Source of the DNA: CAZXCK01 sp964639225
GTDB taxonomy: Bacteria; Chloroflexota; Anaerolineae; Aggregatilineales; Phototrophicaceae
Length of the DNA: 40,390 nt
NCBI GenBank assembly: GCA_964639225.1
Contig: CAZXCK010000022.1
Coordinates: 1-40,390, forward strand
Reading direction: 5' to 3'
Shown here: one piece after another, positions 36,430 to 40,390 of the stretch
How positions within the stretch are numbered: position 1 is the first letter of the stretch
Layout: each line of letters opens with the position of its first letter
Notes under the pieces: generated by a model
What the model was told of the DNA's origin: nothing
What the model saw: the letters and a program-made list of their open reading frames with translations, nothing else
Databases searched by the model: none
Made by a program: the position numbers and the translations under genes

Positions 36430-37631
36430 AGCTGGCCCCGATTCAGCGCGTCGCCATCATCGCCGAGGCATTTCTCCCTAAGGTGGACGGAGTCTCTAAG
36501 TCTGCTTTTCTTACGATGCATTATCTGAGACAGACCGGACGCGAAGTGCTGATCTTCGCGCCAGATATCGCCCCGGACCGGGTCGGCGATACGCCAGTCG
36601 TGCGCATGCCGTCTCTGGGCGTTCCCCGCGTCCCTGAAACGCGCATGGCACTGCCCAACCCATTCCTCGCGCAGAAGCTGGAAGCATTCCAGCCGGACCT
36701 GATCCACCTGTTCAGTCCGGCCATGATGTCGATCAGCGGTATGGCAACCGGACGTCATCTGGGCATCCCCATTATCGCTAACTACCAGACCGACCTGCCC
36801 GGCTACAGCGAGGTCTATGGCGTCCCATTCCTGAAGCCCATTCTGTGGAACTGGCTGCGCTACATTCACAACGGCTGCCACCTGACACTGGCCCCGTCCA
36901 ATTTCACCATTAACGAGCTGCGCGGACATGGCTTCAGGCGGCTGCGGTCCTGGGGGCGCGGCGTGGACAGCAAACGCTTCAGCCCGGCTCATCGTTCGGC
37001 AGCATGGCGCGACCGTCTGCTGGCAGGGCGCGACCCAAACGACCTGTTGTGTGTCTACGCCGGGCGGCTGGCAACCGAGAAGCGCGTCGATCTGCTGCTT
37101 GACGTGGCGCGACTGCCCGGCGTGGCGCTGACGATCATCGGCGACGGCTCCGAACGTGAATATCTGGAGACCCTGTTCGCCGGGACCAACACACATTTCA
37201 CCGGCTATCTGTTCGGCCCGGACCTGCCTGCCGCCTTCGCCAGCGCCGACGTTTTCCTGTTCACCGGCCCTAACGAGACCTTCGGCCAGGTCGTCCAGGA
37301 GTCGATGGCATCCGGACTGCCCTCAGTCGTCATCGATCAGGGCGGCGTGCCCGACCTGATACAGGAAGGCATCAGTGGTTTTGTGTGTCCGGGCAGGCCA
37401 GCGGCCTTCGCCGAGCGTGTGCGCCTGCTGCGCGATTACCCTGACCTGCGCCAGCAAATGGCACAGAACGCCCGCCAGTTGGCCGCAGATCGCCCCTGGG
37501 AACGCATCATGAGCCAGCTTGAGGCTCACTACACTGAGGCATTTACGCTCAACCAGCGTTTCCGGGGAATCTTCGGTGAGACAAACTACCATCACATGAG
37601 GCGCATGGCGAGTCTGCTGCTGGCGGGGTAA
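36324..37631 (+). CDS. GT4 family glycosyltransferase
   Basis: A 435-residue GT-B type retaining glycosyltransferase. The N-terminal Rossmann domain begins about residue 42 (RVAIIAEAFLPKVDGVSKSA), a pattern shared with MgtA, PimB and SqdX, which glycosylate membrane lipids. The C-terminal donor domain has YAGRLATEKRVDLLL, IIGDGSE and the E-x7-E motif region ETFGQVVQESMASGLP. There is no membrane helix. GGAGGGG at 8 bp supports ATG at 36324 even though this overlaps the PHP gene by 106 bp. A glycolipid product is a guess from the family. Confidence 0.9.
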   Translation: MATDRLLDLLTKFDTQQIERVFGGEAAFQPPDPTVKLAPIQRVAIIAEAFLPKVDGVSKSAFLTMHYLRQTGREVLIFAPDIAPDRVGDTPVVRMPSLGVPRVPETRMALPNPFLAQKLEAFQPDLIHLFSPAMMSISGMATGRHLGIPIIANYQTDLPGYSEVYGVPFLKPILWNWLRYIHNGCHLTLAPSNFTINELRGHGFRRLRSWGRGVDSKRFSPAHRSAAWRDRLLAGRDPNDLLCVYAGRLATEKRVDLLLDVARLPGVALTIIGDGSEREYLETLFAGTNTHFTGYLFGPDLPAAFASADVFLFTGPNETFGQVVQESMASGLPSVVIDQGGVPDLIQEGISGFVCPGRPAAFAERVRLLRDYPDLRQQMAQNARQLAADRPWERIMSQLEAHYTEAFTLNQRFRGIFGETNYHHMRRMASLLLAG

Positions 37632-37713
37632 AGGCGTCGCCGGGCTTTTGCGATCTGAGCTTCGGCGTTATCATTAGCGTCGTATCCGTCACGGAACAGA
37701 CTGAGAGGCGCAC

Positions 37714-38097
37714 ATGACCGACAAATCCAACAAAACGCTGGCGCTTATCGCCCATGATGGCAAAAAAGCGGACATCCTGGCCTTCGCCATGCGTTACAAA
37801 AGCGTGCTGGAACGCTATCAACTGGTGGCGACCAACACCACCGGCGAGCTGCTCAAAGAGAAATGCGGCCTGCATATCGAGCGTATGCTGTCTGGCCCCC
37901 TCGGCGGCGACGCGCAGATCGCGGCCCGCGTGGCCGAGGGGCGCATCGAGGCGGTGTTCTTCTTCGTGGACCCGCTGGGCAAGCATCCACACGACCCGGA
38001 CATCCAGGGACTGCTGCGCATCTGCAACGCGCACAACGTCCCGCTGGCAACCAACTCGGCGACGGCGGCCTTTATCATCTCGGAAATTGCCTTGTGA
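37714..38097 (+). CDS. mgsA: Methylglyoxal synthase
   Basis: Converts dihydroxyacetone phosphate to methylglyoxal and phosphate, a bypass of lower glycolysis. The 127-residue protein has ALIAHDGKK, ATNTTG, SGPLGGDAQIAARV with the catalytic Asp, FFVDPLGKHPHDPD with the active-site His/Asp, and ATNSATA. It is slightly shorter than the E. coli enzyme (152). GAGAGG at 6 bp precedes the ATG. The last codons and stop lie in the first of four 16-bp tandem repeats. Confidence 0.96.
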   Translation: MTDKSNKTLALIAHDGKKADILAFAMRYKSVLERYQLVATNTTGELLKEKCGLHIERMLSGPLGGDAQIAARVAEGRIEAVFFFVDPLGKHPHDPDIQGLLRICNAHNVPLATNSATAAFIISEIAL

Positions 38098-38150
38098 ACA
38101 AGGTGCCCTGTAAACAGCGTGCCTTGTAAACAAGGTGCGTTGTAAACAGC
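38087..38150. repeat. Four tandem 16-bp repeats between mgsA and the convergent gene
   Basis: Units at 38087, 38103, 38119 and 38135 follow GTGCCTTGTAAACAAG with one to four changes. Each holds a small inverted repeat such as CTTGT-AA-ACAAG. The first unit contains the mgsA stop codon, and the array ends 2 bp before the stop of the gene on the other strand. Confidence 0.8.
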
Positions 38151-38152
38151 GG

Positions 38153-39118
38153 TTATTCGCGGCGCTCGGCCTCGCGGGAAGCCAGCGCCAGCAGCGCGTC
38201 GGCCAGGGCCGCCTGGAGCAGCGCGCCGATCACCAGCGCCACGCCGATCAACACGCCCAGCGGCAGCCCAGCCCACACCTGCCCGCCCACGAATCCCAGC
38301 GACAGCAGCGCCAGTCCCCAGTCACCGACCAGGGTGAAAGCCACCAACAGCAGCCACACGCCGACTGCTGGCAGGTCCAGCGCGCTGGCGCGGAACTGCT
38401 CCACGCCCGACAGCAGCAGAAACACCAGCGCCAGGCGCAGCGCGACCAGCGTCACCAGCGCCAGACTCACATACACGCGCTGGCGTACCCACGTCGAGAT
38501 GAGCAGGCCCAGCGCGGCATCGAAGGCCAGCCCGGTCAGCGGCAGCAGGAACGCCGCCGCCAGTGCCAGGGCCAGCAGCGCCAGTCCCAGCGGCGCAGGG
38601 ACCGCAGGCTGCGCCCATGCCGACAGATAGCTCAGGTGCTCACCGCGAAAGGCGGCCATTTCCACCAGCACGCCGGTCAGCAGCAGCAGACGCACGGCCA
38701 GCAGCAGCGCCAGCAATCCGCGCAGTTGACCGGCCAGCAGTCGCCACCAGCGCCGGCGCAGCAGCAGCCCTGCCCCCAGCGGAGTCACGCGCAGGCTGTC
38801 CCACGTCTGGCGGCGCACCGACTCGCCGACTGTGTTCGCGGCCTGGGCCAGCACCAGCACCTGCAGGCTGATCTGCACGGCGAAGGCCGGCCAGTACAGA
38901 ATATCCACCAGCCAGCGACTGTACGGGCGCTCGAACGGGTTGGTGCACAGCATATCGCTGGCGATGAGGTAGCCGCTGCCGAAGAAAGCCAGCAGCATCA
39001 GCGCCGCCGCCAGCAGACGCGAACGCGCATCACCCGCAGCGGACTGCCCACGCGGCAGCGGGTCGGCGGGCAGCAGATCGCGCCAGCGCGCCAGCCAGCC
39101 AGCGGCGCGCCGCATCAT
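38153..39118 (-). CDS. ABC-2-like multi-pass membrane protein
   Basis: A 321-residue, very Leu/Ala-rich protein with about eight membrane segments. After the second segment, VGESVRRQTWDSLRVTPLGAGLLLRRRWW resembles the 'ER..GTLELLL.TPLS..EI..GK' loop of ABC-2 type exporters, so it may be a permease subunit, but no ATPase gene is adjacent. Its ATG overlaps the stop of the helicase-nuclease gene by 4 bp (ATGA), so it is translated as part of that operon. A firm family name is not possible from the sequence alone. Confidence 0.65.
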   Translation of the reverse strand: MMRRAAGWLARWRDLLPADPLPRGQSAAGDARSRLLAAALMLLAFFGSGYLIASDMLCTNPFERPYSRWLVDILYWPAFAVQISLQVLVLAQAANTVGESVRRQTWDSLRVTPLGAGLLLRRRWWRLLAGQLRGLLALLLAVRLLLLTGVLVEMAAFRGEHLSYLSAWAQPAVPAPLGLALLALALAAAFLLPLTGLAFDAALGLLISTWVRQRVYVSLALVTLVALRLALVFLLLSGVEQFRASALDLPAVGVWLLLVAFTLVGDWGLALLSLGFVGGQVWAGLPLGVLIGVALVIGALLQAALADALLALASREAERRE

Positions 39119-40390
39119 GGCCCATCCTCAATCAACTGGTCGATGTGTGCCGCCAGCCCATGTTCCAGCGCCTGCCGCCAGTCCGCTTCGACGACTGCTA
39201 CCGCTTCGGAATAGCGCACGTAATAGAGCTTTACATCGGGTACGACACGGGTCTGCTGGGCCAGCGCCTCGGCGTAGATGCCCACCTGCAGATGATAGCG
39301 CCGGGCGTGTTCTCGCAGCGCGGCGGTGATGTTATCGCCTGTGGCTCCCGGTACGTAGCCAGTCTTGTAATCGCACACCAGCCAGCGATTGCCGGGCAGG
39401 CGCAGCACCAGGTCGATGACACCATGAATAATGCTGCCCTCGCGCTCGTAGATGAAGGGCAGCTCGCGGTAACGGGCTTCGGCGGCCTGCGTCTCGTGGT
39501 GGATGTCGCTGTCCATAAAACGCCGGAGCAGTTTCAGCGCCCGGCCTGCCGCCTCATCGCAGGCGGCGCTCTCGGTGAGGCCCATGCGCCAGGCATGGGC
39601 CAGCAGCAGCTCGCGCAGATCGTCATCCGCCATCGTGTCCGGCAGATGCTCGTGGCGCAGCGCCTGATGCACGATCTCGCCTACCAGCCGGTTGCTGGCC
39701 TGACGGTGCGCCGGGCTGACCGTATCGACCGTCGCCGGTGCATCCTGGAACACCTGCCGCCGAAAACGATCACGGCTGCGCTGGCGCTCCGGTTCAGCAT
39801 TGACGAACAGCGCGCTGCCCAGGTCGGCGATGGCCGTCGCCGCCAGATGGCGCACACGCTGCGGTATATCGGGCAGCGGACGCAGCAGTTCGGGGACGGC
39901 GTCGGCGTCCGGAGTGTGGTCTGTGAGCGCAGGCTCAGTCGCCCCGGCTGCTTCGGCGACAATTGGCGGCACTGCCTGCGGAATCGTCAGCAGCAGCGGC
40001 CCGGCGACCGTCCCGACGACCTCGCGGCCCGCCTCAGGCTCCATTTCGGTGATTGCCAACTCGTCGAGCAGCCGCCCCAGCCAGCCCCGCGCCGACCAGT
40101 TATCCGTGCCCTTTTTGGCTGCCGCCTGCCCGCAGATCAGCAGACGGTCACGGGCGCGGGTGGCGGCGACGTACAACTGGCGCAGCTTCTCGGCATCTTC
40201 GCGCTGGCGGCGCAGCCCGTCGATGCGCGTCTGGGCGTAGGCGGCGCGCAGCTTCTGCTCGGCGTCGTCGTAGACCGTGCAGCCGAAGGCATCCGGCGCT
40301 TCATAGACGAACGCCCGGCCTGCGCCGCTGCCGAACTGCCACGACGTATCGGCCAGCACCACCAGCGGGAACTCTAAGCCCTTGCTGGCA
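39115..40390 (-). CDS. AddA/UvrD-like helicase-nuclease, C-terminal part
   Basis: The 3' end of a gene that runs off the right edge. At the edge the frame reads SKGLEFPLVVLAD, helicase motif V, so no start is in view. Next come motif VI (LRQLYVAATRARDRLLICG) and, after a linker, a PD-(D/E)XK nuclease domain: GVIDLVLRLPG, then VCDYKTG with the catalytic D-x-K, and the QxxxY motif in LQVGIYAEAL. This layout is that of AddA (RecB-like) double-strand break repair enzymes. About 424 residues are visible of an expected 1100-1250. The partner addB would be expected just outside the window. Confidence 0.88.
   Translation of the reverse strand, partial: ASKGLEFPLVVLADTSWQFGSGAGRAFVYEAPDAFGCTVYDDAEQKLRAAYAQTRIDGLRRQREDAEKLRQLYVAATRARDRLLICGQAAAKKGTDNWSARGWLGRLLDELAITEMEPEAGREVVGTVAGPLLLTIPQAVPPIVAEAAGATEPALTDHTPDADAVPELLRPLPDIPQRVRHLAATAIADLGSALFVNAEPERQRSRDRFRRQVFQDAPATVDTVSPAHRQASNRLVGEIVHQALRHEHLPDTMADDDLRELLLAHAWRMGLTESAACDEAAGRALKLLRRFMDSDIHHETQAAEARYRELPFIYEREGSIIHGVIDLVLRLPGNRWLVCDYKTGYVPGATGDNITAALREHARRYHLQVGIYAEALAQQTRVVPDVKLYYVRYSEAVAVVEADWRQALEHGLAAHIDQLIEDGP

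Overview
The window looks like a chromosomal fragment of a GC-rich bacterium, most likely a Chloroflexota member of the Anaerolineae type. This is an inference: there is no rRNA or other decisive marker. It rests on lipoproteins with long Thr/Pro/Glu-rich spacers (26024-27187, 29847-30479), a V4R-domain protein, an SH3b/CARDB lipoprotein, the c-di-AMP pair cdaA-cdaR and a carbohydrate ABC importer with no ATPase gene beside it. About 29 protein genes are packed with short gaps and several 4-bp stop/start overlaps. I saw no tRNA, rRNA, CRISPR array or intact insertion sequence.

Left part (1-14048), all minus strand. One block reads cdaA, cdaR, der, two tandem signal peptidase I genes and a small zinc-ribbon protein that seems to use a non-AUG start. 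Upstream of it lie a 753-aa TPR protein, argF, polA with an intact proofreading exonuclease, and a 794-aa protein. The last combines a degenerate receiver-like domain, a long acidic linker, a roadblock-like domain and a C-terminal domain that looks like a catalytically dead IS200/IS605 (Y1, HUH) transposase. It is the most unusual gene in the window.

Centre (14192-26018). zwf and pgl (oxidative pentose phosphate pathway) are read rightward from a good promoter. Next comes an anaerobic sulfatase-maturating radical SAM enzyme, whose 3' end meets a Cys-type sulfatase of heparan-N-sulfatase-like sequence. On the minus strand a DUF3604/PHP-like protein, a sugar-binding protein, two permeases and the sulfatase form a likely operon. 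It diverges from a ROK-family regulator, and a 22-bp near-perfect palindrome sits between the two. Together these genes suggest regulated uptake and desulfation of a sulfated sugar, with the maturase supplying the formylglycine of the sulfatase.

Right part (26024-40390). Here are an SH3b/CARDB lipoprotein, a V4R protein, miaB with a clear promoter, a lipid-anchored cytochrome c, a GT-C type membrane glycosyltransferase, a sensor kinase whose H-box lacks the phospho-accepting histidine, an M23 peptidase, a PHP phosphoesterase overlapping a GT4 glycosyltransferase, and mgsA. Four 16-bp tandem repeats start inside the end of mgsA. The last two genes are an ABC-2-like membrane protein and the C-terminal part of an AddA/UvrD-like helicase-nuclease, cut by the window edge.

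Non-coding signals worth noting are the promoters of zwf and miaB, the ROK operator, a stem-loop between the binding-protein and permease genes, a terminator after the V4R gene, a perfect 14-bp inverted repeat after miaB and the repeats after mgsA.
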